From the NCBI RefSeq assembly GCF_001885215.1, contig NZ_CP018091.1, positions 496,001 to 560,000 on the forward strand: a stretch of DNA of 64,000 bases. The letters are read 5' to 3'. Source of the stretch: Synechococcus sp. SynAce01 (GTDB taxonomy: Bacteria > Cyanobacteriota > Cyanobacteriia > PCC-6307 > Cyanobiaceae). Positions 32,585 through 40,347 of the stretch are shown here, piece after piece; the first letter of the stretch is position 1, and every line of letters starts with the position of its first letter. Below the pieces are notes generated by a model. The model did not search any database. It was not told the DNA's origin and saw only the letters and a program-made list of their open reading frames with translations. The position numbers and the translations under genes were made by a program.

Positions 32585-33112
32585 CTAGCGCCGCGGGGCC
32601 AGTGAACGGCGCAGTTGCCAGAACTCCTCGAGGGTGACGCTGCCGTTACGGTCCCGATCAGCCTCTGTGAATCGCTTGGACAGCCATGGAAACGCATCGG
32701 CCTCACGCAGGCTCAGTTGCCCGTTGCGGTTCTGGTCGGCTTTCTGGAACATCTTGCGCAGCCGCTCGCCGAGGTAATGGGTCCGGGCAGGGGCCAGGTC
32801 CAGGGGCCGCAGGTAACCCCGGCCGGCCGCGTCAAGCCGCTCGAAGTTCATTTCAAGAAACAGGTGCCCCCTGGCCTCCGCTGGCGTGATCCGGCCATCG
32901 CCGTTGCGATCAATCCGGCGAAACCAGCTCTTCATTCGTTTCTCGTAGCGCATCAGCTGGAGGGAGTCCTGGGCCTGGCCCACGCCAGCGCCGGGCCCGC
33001 AGACGATCCCAGCCAGGGCCGCCAGAGCAAGGGCCAACGCCAGGGCGCCCCGAATGGCGGCAGGAGGCCGGCAAAGACCCCGAAGCGGGCCGCATGGCAA
33101 GGCAGACAGCAT
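32585..33112 (-). CDS. exported EF-hand calcium-binding protein
   Basis: A 175-residue protein with an N-terminal export signal (about residues 20-48, ALALALALAALAGIVC). Four EF-hand loops follow: DRNGDGRITPAE (68-79, canonical), DAAGRGYLRPLD (94-105, degenerate at two ligand positions), DQNRNGQLSLRE (126-137) and DRDRNGSVTLEE (152-163). Pairs of EF-hands normally bind two calcium ions cooperatively; here at least three loops keep Asp/Asn at positions 1, 3 and 5. The role is unknown; a periplasmic or lumenal calcium sensor is possible. The cysteine in IVCGP could support a lipoprotein, but the lipobox is not convincing. Confidence 0.82.
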   Translation of the reverse strand: MLSALPCGPLRGLCRPPAAIRGALALALALAALAGIVCGPGAGVGQAQDSLQLMRYEKRMKSWFRRIDRNGDGRITPAEARGHLFLEMNFERLDAAGRGYLRPLDLAPARTHYLGERLRKMFQKADQNRNGQLSLREADAFPWLSKRFTEADRDRNGSVTLEEFWQLRRSLAPRR

Positions 33113-33305
33113 CGGCTCACCCTATGGAAGAAGGAGCTCACGCTTCAATCGATTAGCTCTCTGCATGGCCCTAAGCCATGACCGAATCCAACCGACAGCA
33201 GTGCCAGTCATGGTTGGACAAGCCACAGCCAGGCTGGGCGCAGCCGAATCGGGAGCGGCTGCATTCCGGCTCCATACAGTTCAAGGACCGAACCACCCCC
33301 AAGCC

Positions 33306-34031
33306 ATGAGCCGAGTCCACACGATCTGGGTGGTGGATGACGATCCGGAACTGCGCCAGCTGCTGGGCACCCACCTCACCGACCAGGGCTATGACGTGCG
33401 CTGCCTGACCGATGGCCGCCAACTGATGGCCAGGCTCGAATTCCAGCGGCCCGACCTGCTCGTCCTCGACCTGATGCTGCCCGGTGATGATGGGCTCACC
33501 CTGCTGCGCCGGCTACGCGATGGCCGTGACGATCTGCCCGTGGTGATGCTCACCGCGCGGGCCGAGGCCGTCGATCGGATCATCGGGCTGGAACAGGGCG
33601 CCGACGACTACCTGGCCAAACCCTTCCTGCCCCGGGAACTCACGGCGCGGATCGAAGCGGTGCTGCGTCGCCGCGGCACCATGCCGGCCGGCACACCCCT
33701 GGCCGATGGCGAGGTGATCAGCTTCGGCACCAACTGCCTTGATCTCTCCGCCCGCACCCTGGTGCGGGACGGAGAGGCGGTGGTGATCACCAGCGGCGAG
33801 TTCAGCCTGCTGGCCGCTTTTGTCCAGCACCCGCACCGGCCGCTGTCACGGGAGCGCCTGATCGAACTCGCCCGCGGCCCCGGCAGCGAAACCGACAGCC
33901 GCAGCATGGATGTGCAGGTGTCGCGGGTGCGCCGCTTGATCGAACCTGACCCCAGCCGTCCCCGCTACCTACAGACCGTCTGGGGCTATGGCTACGTGTT
34001 CGTACCTGACGGCTCCCCCCGGAGCCGCTGA
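33306..34031 (+). CDS. OmpR/PhoB-family response regulator
   Basis: A 241-residue transcription factor. The receiver domain has the acidic pair DDD at 11-13, the phospho-acceptor Asp55 in LLVLDLMLPGDDG, the threonine in VMLTAR and Lys105 in YLAKPF. The C-terminal winged helix shows LVRDGEAVVITSGEFSLLAAF, SRERLIELARG, RSMDVQVSRVRRLIEPDPSRPRYLQTVWGYGYVF. I start at ATG 33306 because the receiver fold begins five residues later. The cognate kinase follows after three bases. Confidence 0.94.
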   Translation: MSRVHTIWVVDDDPELRQLLGTHLTDQGYDVRCLTDGRQLMARLEFQRPDLLVLDLMLPGDDGLTLLRRLRDGRDDLPVVMLTARAEAVDRIIGLEQGADDYLAKPFLPRELTARIEAVLRRRGTMPAGTPLADGEVISFGTNCLDLSARTLVRDGEAVVITSGEFSLLAAFVQHPHRPLSRERLIELARGPGSETDSRSMDVQVSRVRRLIEPDPSRPRYLQTVWGYGYVFVPDGSPRSR

Positions 34032-34034
34032 TCC

Positions 34035-35456
34035 ATGGCGTCCTCCTTTCGACCTGTAGCCCTGTGGCTGCGATTGGGGGTGTTTTTTCTGGGTGGCTGG
34101 GCTTTCAGTCTTTTGGTGCTCCAAGCCCTGCTGGGGGCCCGGATCGGCCAGGCCCAAGTGGCGCAGATGGGCCCCCAGGTGGCCCTCAACCTGCGCCTCT
34201 CCGAGTTGGCCTTGGAACGCTTTCCGCCCGCTGCCGTCTCCCAGCTCAGTGGTCTGCAGCTGGGGGTGGGCATCCCACCAGCTTCTGACCAACAACGCGG
34301 CTTTCTCGGCCGCAACTCCGACAACACACTCAACCGGCAGGCGGCGCAACTGAAGCTCGAACTCTGTCGCCGCTTGCCGCGCTGCCCCCAGGTCGTTCCC
34401 ACCCACGGCACGGCCCGGGGCGTCTGGATCGAACTGGCCTCGCCGCTGGAGCCGGTCTGGCTCTACGCCGGAATCCGGCCCCAGCTGGGTTGGCCACCCG
34501 ACCCCTTGCTGGCCACCCTCTCGCTGATCAGCGGCAGCGTCGTGGCCGGCGCCCTGTTCCTGTTGCTGGAGGTGCAACGGCCGCTGCAGCAACTCCAGAA
34601 AGCCCTCGGCCGCGTCGGCCTCGTCCGCGAGCCCAACCCCCTGCCCCAGCGTGGGGCTCCGGAGGTGCGGCGCCTGGCCCGCCACTTCAACGCCATGCTC
34701 GAGCGCCTCTCCAACAGTGAGCAGGAGCGGGCCACGATGCTGGCCGGCATCGCCCACGACATCAAGACACCCCTGACCCGCCTGCGCTTGCGGCTGTCTT
34801 TGCTGCCGGCTGCAGGGCTGTCGGCAGAGGGACGCAGCAAGGCGGAAGCAGACCTGGATGATCTCGAGCGGATCACCGGCCAGTTCCTGTTGTTTGCCGG
34901 TGGCGGCAGCAGCGAGCCGGCCGTGGAGGTTCCTTTGCACGAAGTCCTAGCCGAGTTGGCGGCCCGCTACGACGGCCAGCCCCTCGATTTGGATCTGGCC
35001 GCCGTGACGGCCTCGATTCAGCCGATTGCCCTGGGCCGGGCCGTCGCCAATCTCGTCGACAATGCCCTCAGCTATGGCCAACCGCCTGTACTCCTGCGCC
35101 TGCTCCCCTGGCAGAAGGATGGCTTCGAGTTGCAGATCTGGGACAGGGGGCCAGGCATCGCCGAAGACCAGCGTTCCCAGGCGCTGATGCCTTTTCAGCG
35201 TCTTGACGTGGCCCGTGGCGGCCATGGTCACTGTGGATTGGGTCTGGCGATCGCCCAACGGGTGGCCCGCGCGCACGGGGGCGAGCTGAAGCTCGGCGTC
35301 GGTGCCGTGCCTGGGGGGGCGGAGCAGGGCTTTTGCGTCAGCCTCACCGGCCACTCGATCGAGCTGCCCGCCGGCAGCAAAGCGCCAGGGGGCTTGAAAT
35401 CGGTATCAATTGAGCAGTCAAGGGCCAAGAGGCCGCTTAAAGGTGGGCCAGACTGA
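34035..35456 (+). CDS. EnvZ-like sensor histidine kinase
   Basis: A 473-residue membrane kinase paired with the upstream OmpR-type regulator. A first span near 12-34 and a second near 155-175 enclose a periplasmic sensor domain of about 120 residues with two cysteines (ELCRRLPRCPQ). A HAMP-like linker, the H-box GIAHDIKTPLTRLRLRL (His241), N-box NLVDNALSYG, G1 DRGPGIA and G2 GLGLAIAQRV follow. The input is unknown. The last 30 residues form a basic tail not typical of the family. ppk2 begins 19 bases later. Confidence 0.92.
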   Translation: MASSFRPVALWLRLGVFFLGGWAFSLLVLQALLGARIGQAQVAQMGPQVALNLRLSELALERFPPAAVSQLSGLQLGVGIPPASDQQRGFLGRNSDNTLNRQAAQLKLELCRRLPRCPQVVPTHGTARGVWIELASPLEPVWLYAGIRPQLGWPPDPLLATLSLISGSVVAGALFLLLEVQRPLQQLQKALGRVGLVREPNPLPQRGAPEVRRLARHFNAMLERLSNSEQERATMLAGIAHDIKTPLTRLRLRLSLLPAAGLSAEGRSKAEADLDDLERITGQFLLFAGGGSSEPAVEVPLHEVLAELAARYDGQPLDLDLAAVTASIQPIALGRAVANLVDNALSYGQPPVLLRLLPWQKDGFELQIWDRGPGIAEDQRSQALMPFQRLDVARGGHGHCGLGLAIAQRVARAHGGELKLGVGAVPGGAEQGFCVSLTGHSIELPAGSKAPGGLKSVSIEQSRAKRPLKGGPD

Positions 35457-35475
35457 TCCAATCAGGACTGACGCG

Positions 35476-36417
35476 ATGGGTAAGGGCAAGCATCACAAAA
35501 AGTCGAAGGGAAAGAAGGGGGGATCAACCGAGCCGTCCAGCTCCGCCGCAGCACTGGCGGGCCTTGTTCTCAACGACCGCTATCACCCATCGACCCTGCT
35601 GGATGATATCGAGGAAGGACCATCCAACGGCCGACGGGAGAAGCTCTCCAAGAAGTTTTATGAGAAAGAACTCGAGCGTCTCCAAGTCGAGTTAGTGAAG
35701 ATGCAGTACTGGATCAAGCACACCGGCTTTCGCATGATCCTGCTGTTCGAGGGGCGCGATGCCGCCGGGAAAGGGGGAACGATCAAACGGATCACCGAAC
35801 CGATGAACCCCCGCGGCTGCAAAGTTGTTGCCCTTGGCACCCCATCGGATCAGCAGAAGACTCAATGGTATTTCCAGCGCTACGTGGAGAATTTCCCTTC
35901 AGCCGGTGAAATGGTTCTCTTCGATCGAAGCTGGTACAACCGCGCTGGTGTGGAGCGGGTGATGGGATTCTGCACGGAAGAGCAGGTGGAACAGTTCATG
36001 AAATCCTGTCCTGAATTTGAGAGAATGCTGGTCGATTCAGGCATCGTTCTTCTCAAATACTGGTTCTCTGTTAGTGATGAAGAACAGGAACTGCGTTTTC
36101 AATCGCGGATCGACGACCCAGCCCGCCGCTGGAAGTTGAGCCCGATGGATCTTGAATCGCGGGATCGCTGGCTGGAATTCTCCAAAGCCAAGGACCAGAT
36201 GTTTGCCCACACCAACATTCCCGAAGCTCCCTGGTTCACCGTTGAAGCTGATGACAAGCGTCGCGCCCGCCTCAACTGCATTCGCCACCTGCTCAGCAAG
36301 GTCCCCTATGAAGACATGACTCCTGAGGCCATCGAGCTGCCGCCCCGCAAGAGTGGGGGTGACTACCAGCGGCCACCGATGAACGAGCAGTTCTACGTTC
36401 CCAACGCCTATCTCTGA
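35476..36417 (+). CDS. ppk2: polyphosphate kinase 2
   Basis: PPK2 transfers phosphate between polyphosphate and nucleotides, usually making GTP or ATP from polyP. The 313-residue product has a lysine-rich start (MGKGKHHKKSKGKKGG), Walker A FEGRDAAGKGGTIKRI (about 91-106), the EPMNPRGCKVVAL segment, WYFQRYVENFP, Walker B-like LFDRSWYNRAGVERVMGF and a lid RIDDPARRWKLSPMDLESR. It is a one-domain enzyme of the usual size. I start at ATG 35476. It closely follows the two-component pair, so that pair may respond to phosphate or energy status (inference). Confidence 0.96.
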   Translation: MGKGKHHKKSKGKKGGSTEPSSSAAALAGLVLNDRYHPSTLLDDIEEGPSNGRREKLSKKFYEKELERLQVELVKMQYWIKHTGFRMILLFEGRDAAGKGGTIKRITEPMNPRGCKVVALGTPSDQQKTQWYFQRYVENFPSAGEMVLFDRSWYNRAGVERVMGFCTEEQVEQFMKSCPEFERMLVDSGIVLLKYWFSVSDEEQELRFQSRIDDPARRWKLSPMDLESRDRWLEFSKAKDQMFAHTNIPEAPWFTVEADDKRRARLNCIRHLLSKVPYEDMTPEAIELPPRKSGGDYQRPPMNEQFYVPNAYL

Positions 36418-36418
36418 T

Positions 36419-36763
36419 ATGGCCGAGTCTGATTCCGCCGATCGCCCCGCCATCCCGGCCACGGCCCCGCTGCGCGGGCCGGCTGGTTCCTTGATCTATT
36501 CCGGCAGCGATGGTCGTCAGTACATCGTCAGCGGCATGGCAGAAAGCCCCGGCCAGTTGGAACTAACCAAGGCTTTCGACGCCCTGCGCGGTGAAGCGGC
36601 TGGCCTTCGCGACCTGATCCATCGTTGTCGGCAGTGGGTGGAAGCCGCCTCCGCCCATGGCCTCAGCCGGCCAGAGGCGGCCTCGGTGCTGCTGGGTCAG
36701 TTAACCCAGGCCCTGGAGAACGGCGATGAACCTGGGTCGATCCCACCAGTTCCTCCTTGCTGA
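36419..36763 (+). CDS. hypothetical protein downstream of ppk2
   Basis: A 114-residue soluble protein: PLRGPAGSLIYSGSDGRQYIVSGMAESPGQLELTKAFDALRGEAAGLRDLIHRCRQWVEAASAHGLSRPEAASVLLGQLTQALENGD. A short beta region precedes a helical C-terminal half. It begins one base after the ppk2 stop, so it is almost certainly co-transcribed with ppk2. No family recognised. Confidence 0.65.
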   Translation: MAESDSADRPAIPATAPLRGPAGSLIYSGSDGRQYIVSGMAESPGQLELTKAFDALRGEAAGLRDLIHRCRQWVEAASAHGLSRPEAASVLLGQLTQALENGDEPGSIPPVPPC

Positions 36764-36809
36764 CAGGCTGCCTTTCTGCTGAAAGCCTTCACTCCTGCTA
36801 ACGCGTCGA

Positions 36810-36920
36810 TCAGCCGAGTTGCTGAAACCAAAATCCCGCCAATTGCCAGCTGCTCCAAAGAAAGATCAGCAGGAAGAGCCAGTTCAGCCAGGGTGGTCGC
36901 TTGTCGTTCTTGAGATCCAT
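36810..36920 (-). CDS. 36-residue single-span membrane protein
   Basis: From ATG 36920 the reverse strand encodes MDLKNDKRPPWLNWLFLLIF, then LWSSWQLAGFWFQQLG and TGA at 36810. The charged N-terminus, one tryptophan-rich membrane helix of about 20 residues and a short polar tail resemble small thylakoid or plasma-membrane subunits of cyanobacteria. It fills an otherwise empty gap between a rightward and a leftward gene and shows no overlap with either. I see no strong ribosome site. Conservation of this frame would be the deciding evidence. Confidence 0.45.
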   Translation of the reverse strand: MDLKNDKRPPWLNWLFLLIFLWSSWQLAGFWFQQLG

Positions 36921-36998
36921 CCGGTAAAGGGCAGCGACAGCAACGTTATCTGTGAGTCATCGGATCAACGAGACATCTGGATCAACGAGACACCCGGA

Positions 36999-37466
36999 TC
37001 AACGTCCCTCGCAGGGCAGCAGCGGCTGATCGGCTTCCTGCTGGCAAAGTCCCCAGCGCCCTCCCTGGGGGCCTTCGTTGCTCCAGCGCACCACCTTGGC
37101 CTTGGCCATGCCCTGAACCTCTGTGGCCGTGTCCGAGGTAATCACAACAAGTTGGCTCTGGCGAGCAGTCCCATCAGAGCCAGTCCCATCACGGCGGTCG
37201 TTGGGACCGCGGTAGTCGTAGCGGCAGTAGACCGGGGCGCCGCCGGAACAGGCGCTGAGGCTGGCCAGGGTGTTGCCAGCACGCTCGCGGTCGAGGGCAT
37301 CGGGTCGACGCTGAGGCGCTGGACGCCAGCCCTTGGCCCGCAGGTGGCGATCGGCCTCAACGATCGGCTGACCCACCCGAAGCAGGCTGCCGAGGTCGGC
37401 ACGGACCGATCCGCTCACGGCATAGGCCGCGAACAGTGCAGCCATCAGGCGAGCCACCACGAACAA
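36999..37466 (-). CDS. exported hypothetical protein with cysteine pairs
   Basis: A 155-residue protein with a hydrophobic N-terminal signal (MFVVARLMAALFAAYAVSGSVRA). The mature part reads DLGSLLRVGQPIVEADRHLRAKGW, then SLSACSGGAPVYCRYDYR, LVVITSDTATEVQ, KAKVVRWSNEGPQ and WGLCQQEADQPLLPCEGR. Four cysteines could form two disulfides outside the cytoplasm. It diverges from the next exported cysteine protein across 50 bases. I do not recognise a family. Confidence 0.65.
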   Translation of the reverse strand: MFVVARLMAALFAAYAVSGSVRADLGSLLRVGQPIVEADRHLRAKGWRPAPQRRPDALDRERAGNTLASLSACSGGAPVYCRYDYRGPNDRRDGTGSDGTARQSQLVVITSDTATEVQGMAKAKVVRWSNEGPQGGRWGLCQQEADQPLLPCEGR

Positions 37467-37516
37467 GACAGGAGCGACGGGAAGGACCAGGTTGATACGC
37501 AGGGGGCACTGACGGG

Positions 37517-37957
37517 GTGATTCACCATTTGTTCGCTGCCGTGGCTACCTGTGCCGTCTTCTCCTTTCTTGGCTTTCCAGACTGGGCACCGCTCCATCTC
37601 TATCTCGGTGACGGGGGCTACCCGGCTGCGGCGGCCCTGCGGCTGGCCGCCGCTTCAACCGATCGTGACGCCATGGCCTTCGGAGCGGCAGGCTTGGTGG
37701 CGGGGTTCCTGCGCTGCCAGCGCCAGGGAGAACCGGTTCCCTCGCCTGCGGACTGCGCCGAGTGCGACTACCGCTACTTGATCGTCTACCGGCTGGGAGG
37801 GACATGCCCCCTGAGAATTTCCGCCTGGGGGCGTGAGCTGGAAGGTCCGGGCTGGAAACGGCGCTGCGGCCCGATGCCCATGGAGGCCTTCCTCAGGCGT
37901 TTCCATCCGTGTCGACCCCTGAAGAAGCCGATCCCACAGGAAGCTTGGAGCGCCTGA
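37517..37957 (+). CDS. exported hypothetical protein, cysteine-rich
   Basis: A 146-residue protein starting at GTG 37517 (MIHHLFAAVATCAVFSFLGF, a probable signal or anchor). The mature part has CADCAECDYRY-like cysteines (ADCAECDYRYLIVYRLGGTC) and RRCGPMPMEAFLRRFHPC. Seven cysteines suggest a disulfide-stabilised periplasmic or extracellular domain. Its C-terminal 65 bases overlap the end of a small leftward gene. Family unknown. Confidence 0.55.
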   Translation: MIHHLFAAVATCAVFSFLGFPDWAPLHLYLGDGGYPAAAALRLAAASTDRDAMAFGAAGLVAGFLRCQRQGEPVPSPADCAECDYRYLIVYRLGGTCPLRISAWGRELEGPGWKRRCGPMPMEAFLRRFHPCRPLKKPIPQEAWSA

Positions 37958-38114
37958 GGTCGTGCAACCCCTCCAGCTGGTTGTAGACGGCAAGCAACTG
38001 CAGCCTGATGTGGTCGGTGTTCTCCAATCGGGAGAGATTGGCCAGCACCGTTTCGATCTGGGCCTTGCTGTCGATCAACAACCGGCACTCGCTGGTACCG
38101 GGCTCATAGCTCAT
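37893..38114 (-). CDS. small conserved-looking helical protein
   Basis: A 73-residue soluble protein, MSYEPGTSECRLLIDSKAQI, then ETVLANLSRLENTDHIRLQLLAVYNQLEGLHDLRR and a polar tail. The heptad-like leucines suggest one or two amphipathic helices. It overlaps the end of the preceding rightward gene by 65 bases. Upstream, 38115-38302 holds no gene I can support. Function unknown. Confidence 0.6.
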   Translation of the reverse strand: MSYEPGTSECRLLIDSKAQIETVLANLSRLENTDHIRLQLLAVYNQLEGLHDLRRSKLPVGSASSGVDTDGNA

Positions 38115-38302
38115 GGGTCATGACTCAAGGATGGCTGAAACGGCTCGGAAACAACTCAAGAACAATTTGGCGAAAGTGAGGACAGTGGCCATGCGAGGAA
38201 CATGGCTACGGCGAATCAAAGCTGGTCCTGAGGGGTCCTGTAGCCCCATTGACCCTACTGAAGCGAATCGGTCGATGCTGTGTTGTTGGCATGGCCACCA
38301 AT

Positions 38303-38593
38303 TCACTCGGTCAGCTCTGAAGGCGCCGCTGCTTCCGCCCCTGCGGGCACCAGGACGAGGAACAACCACCACCAGGCCAGAACGGCCAGCACCACAGGCA
38401 GTGTGATCCACCAACGCTGGAGCAGAAGCCAACTTGAGCCACTGATGACGATGCCTGTGGTCAGGATCGTCCAGGGCTGGCACCACCAGGGTTTACTCGC
38501 CCAGAGGGAGACCCGGGCTGCAGGGCTGGCTACTGCAGGGCTGGCTGTCGGTTGGGTGTTGTCAGGGCCGGGGCTCAAGTTGCGGTCCGCCAT
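38303..38593 (-). CDS. DUF6737-type small membrane protein
   Basis: A 96-residue protein starting at ATG 38593 (MADRNLSPGPDNTQPTASPA). After a disordered leader of about 30 residues comes SLWASKPWWCQPWTILTTGIVISGSSWLLLQRWW and ITLPVVLAVLAWWWLFLVLVPA, a tight hairpin of two membrane spans rich in tryptophan. The KPWWCQPW motif is characteristic of this cyanobacterial family (DUF6737 from recall). The open frame extends upstream to 38833 but only as a shadow of the neighbouring gene. Confidence 0.75.
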   Translation of the reverse strand: MADRNLSPGPDNTQPTASPAVASPAARVSLWASKPWWCQPWTILTTGIVISGSSWLLLQRWWITLPVVLAVLAWWWLFLVLVPAGAEAAAPSELTE

Positions 38594-38663
38594 CGTCTGC
38601 AGCCACTCAAGACGGCTCAGTCTTCCATCCCCGTGCAGCGAGGCCGTACTGGCCGGCGGGGCT

Positions 38664-38906
38664 TCAGGAATGGAACAGCAGCACCAGACCCTTGGGGATC
38701 TGGTGAAATTCCCGTTCCTCACGGCTGAGATCCAGGCCCACCTGCAGGCCTTCCTGCAGGGCCTCCTCAAAGGGAGGTTGGGCCGGAGCCTTGCCGGCCA
38801 GCCAGAGGGCGGCGATGCCGACCGAGGTGGCATGCCAGCTGAAGCAGCTGGTCAGGCCGATCGATGGTTCATCGAGGGCATCCTCCAGGAGTTCGCGAAT
38901 CGCCAT
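38664..38906 (-). CDS. small hypothetical protein
   Basis: An 80-residue protein, MAIRELLEDALDEPSIGLTS, then CFSWHATSVGIAALWLAGKAPAQPPFEEALQEGLQVGLDLSREEREFHQIPKGLVLLFHS. A helical N-terminus with a weakly hydrophobic middle. The frame has a second ATG three codons upstream (38915). It is followed on the same strand by the DUF6737-type gene (70 bases). No family recognised. Confidence 0.6.
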   Translation of the reverse strand: MAIRELLEDALDEPSIGLTSCFSWHATSVGIAALWLAGKAPAQPPFEEALQEGLQVGLDLSREEREFHQIPKGLVLLFHS

Positions 38907-39011
38907 GGTGGGCACGAGCTGCGTTCAGCATCCGGATCAGAGAGCAGGAACGCAATCAGCTGAGAGCATTCGTGACGTGCGCGCCCTTCTGGCGCCCTCT
39001 ACGGTGCCGAA

Positions 39012-40205
39012 ATGCCTGCCCTGCCCAGCTCCATCGCCCTCGTGCACGAATGGTTCACGCCCCGTTCGGTGGGTGGGGCCGAACAGGTTGTGCGGGAGCT
39101 GGACCAGCTGCTCCACCCCCAGCTGTTCGCTCTGGTGGATGGGGAGAGCCGCAGGCCTGAAAGCTGGCTGGCTGGCCGCCGAATCCAGACTTCCTTCGTG
39201 CAGCGCCTGCCCTGGGGCCGCAGCCATGTACAGCAGTACCTGCCCTTGCTGCCGCTGGCGATCGAGCAGCTCGACCTCTCTGGCTACCCCCTGGTGATCA
39301 GCAGCAGCCATCTGGTGGCCAAGGGGATCCTCACCGCACCGGACCAGTTGCATGTCAGCTATGTACACACGCCGGTTCGCTACGCCTGGGACCAGATGCA
39401 CGCCTACCTGGCGGGTTCGGCGGTCGCCCGCGGCCCGCTTGGTCCCTGGGTGCGCTGGCAACTGCACCAGTTGCGCCAGTGGGATGTGATCAGCAGTCGG
39501 CGCCCGAACCGGTTGATCGCCAACTCGCGCTTCACGGCGCGGCGGATCCAGCGCTGCTGGGGGCGCCCGTCTCAGGTTCTCCATCCCCCGGTGAATGTGG
39601 AGCGATTCCGCTGGGATCTGCCACGGGAGGAGTACTACCTCTCGGTCTGCCGGTTGGTGCCCTACAAGCGCGTTGACCTGGTGGTGCAGGCGTTCAACCG
39701 CAGCGGACTTCCCTTGATCGTTGTCGGTGAGGGACCGGAGCGACGGCGACTTGAGGCCATGGCTGGCCCCACTGTGACCTTTCTGGGCCATCGCTCCACC
39801 GAGCAGGTGAACGAACTGATGGGTCGCTGCCGCGCCTACGTCTATGGCGGGCTGGAAGATTTCGGAATCGCCGCCGTGGAAGCCATGGCCGCCGGTGCCC
39901 CGGTCATCGCCCTGGGACAGGGCGGACTGCTCGACAGCGTTCGCTGCCTGGCCAGCGGCGCCAGCCAACCGACCGGACTGTTGTTTGGCCAGCAGACCAG
40001 CACGGCCCTCGTCGAGGCCCTGTCTTTCTTCGAAGAGGGACAGCTCTGGAAGCGGCTGCCTGCTGAAGAGCAGCAGCGCTGGGCCGCCCAATTCAGCCCT
40101 GAGCGATTCCGCGACCGGCTGAGGGTCCTGCTGGAGCGTTACTGGGACCAGCATGTTGAAGACCAAGGCAACAACCGCACCGCCCTGCCTTTCCCCCTGG
40201 CCTGA
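39012..40205 (+). CDS. GT4 family glycosyltransferase
   Basis: A 397-residue GT-B glycosyltransferase. The acceptor half starts SSIALVHEWFTPRSVGGAEQVVREL, with VISSSHLVAKG and VSYVHTPVRYAWDQ. The donor half has YYLSVCRLVPYKRVDLVVQAF, LIVVGEGPERRRLE, VTFLGHRSTEQVNELM and the EX7E-type motif GGLEDFGIAAVEAMAAGAPVIALGQGG. It probably adds a mannose- or glucose-type sugar to a surface polysaccharide at the cytoplasmic membrane face. The sugar transferase 142 bases on could start the same lipid-linked glycan. Confidence 0.9.
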   Translation: MPALPSSIALVHEWFTPRSVGGAEQVVRELDQLLHPQLFALVDGESRRPESWLAGRRIQTSFVQRLPWGRSHVQQYLPLLPLAIEQLDLSGYPLVISSSHLVAKGILTAPDQLHVSYVHTPVRYAWDQMHAYLAGSAVARGPLGPWVRWQLHQLRQWDVISSRRPNRLIANSRFTARRIQRCWGRPSQVLHPPVNVERFRWDLPREEYYLSVCRLVPYKRVDLVVQAFNRSGLPLIVVGEGPERRRLEAMAGPTVTFLGHRSTEQVNELMGRCRAYVYGGLEDFGIAAVEAMAAGAPVIALGQGGLLDSVRCLASGASQPTGLLFGQQTSTALVEALSFFEEGQLWKRLPAEEQQRWAAQFSPERFRDRLRVLLERYWDQHVEDQGNNRTALPFPLA

Positions 40206-40347
40206 AGCCTCTGTGCCTCTGGCCTGAGTGACCTTCGCCGCTGGTGGAAGCGGGAAATGATTTTTACAGTTTGAGCATGTCGGCGAGCTTGTAACCATTC
40301 ACCAGCCCAACCCACTTCGGCCGAACCCGCGCGAGCAAGCCTCTGGA

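Noticed and set aside
38113-38406. A 97-codon rightward frame in the gap before the DUF6737-type gene
   Set aside because: Its second half is antisense to a recognised protein and the first half has no family-like features.
38937-40298. A 453-codon open frame antisense to the GT4 gene
   Set aside because: Shadow of a recognised glycosyltransferase; no protein-like motifs.
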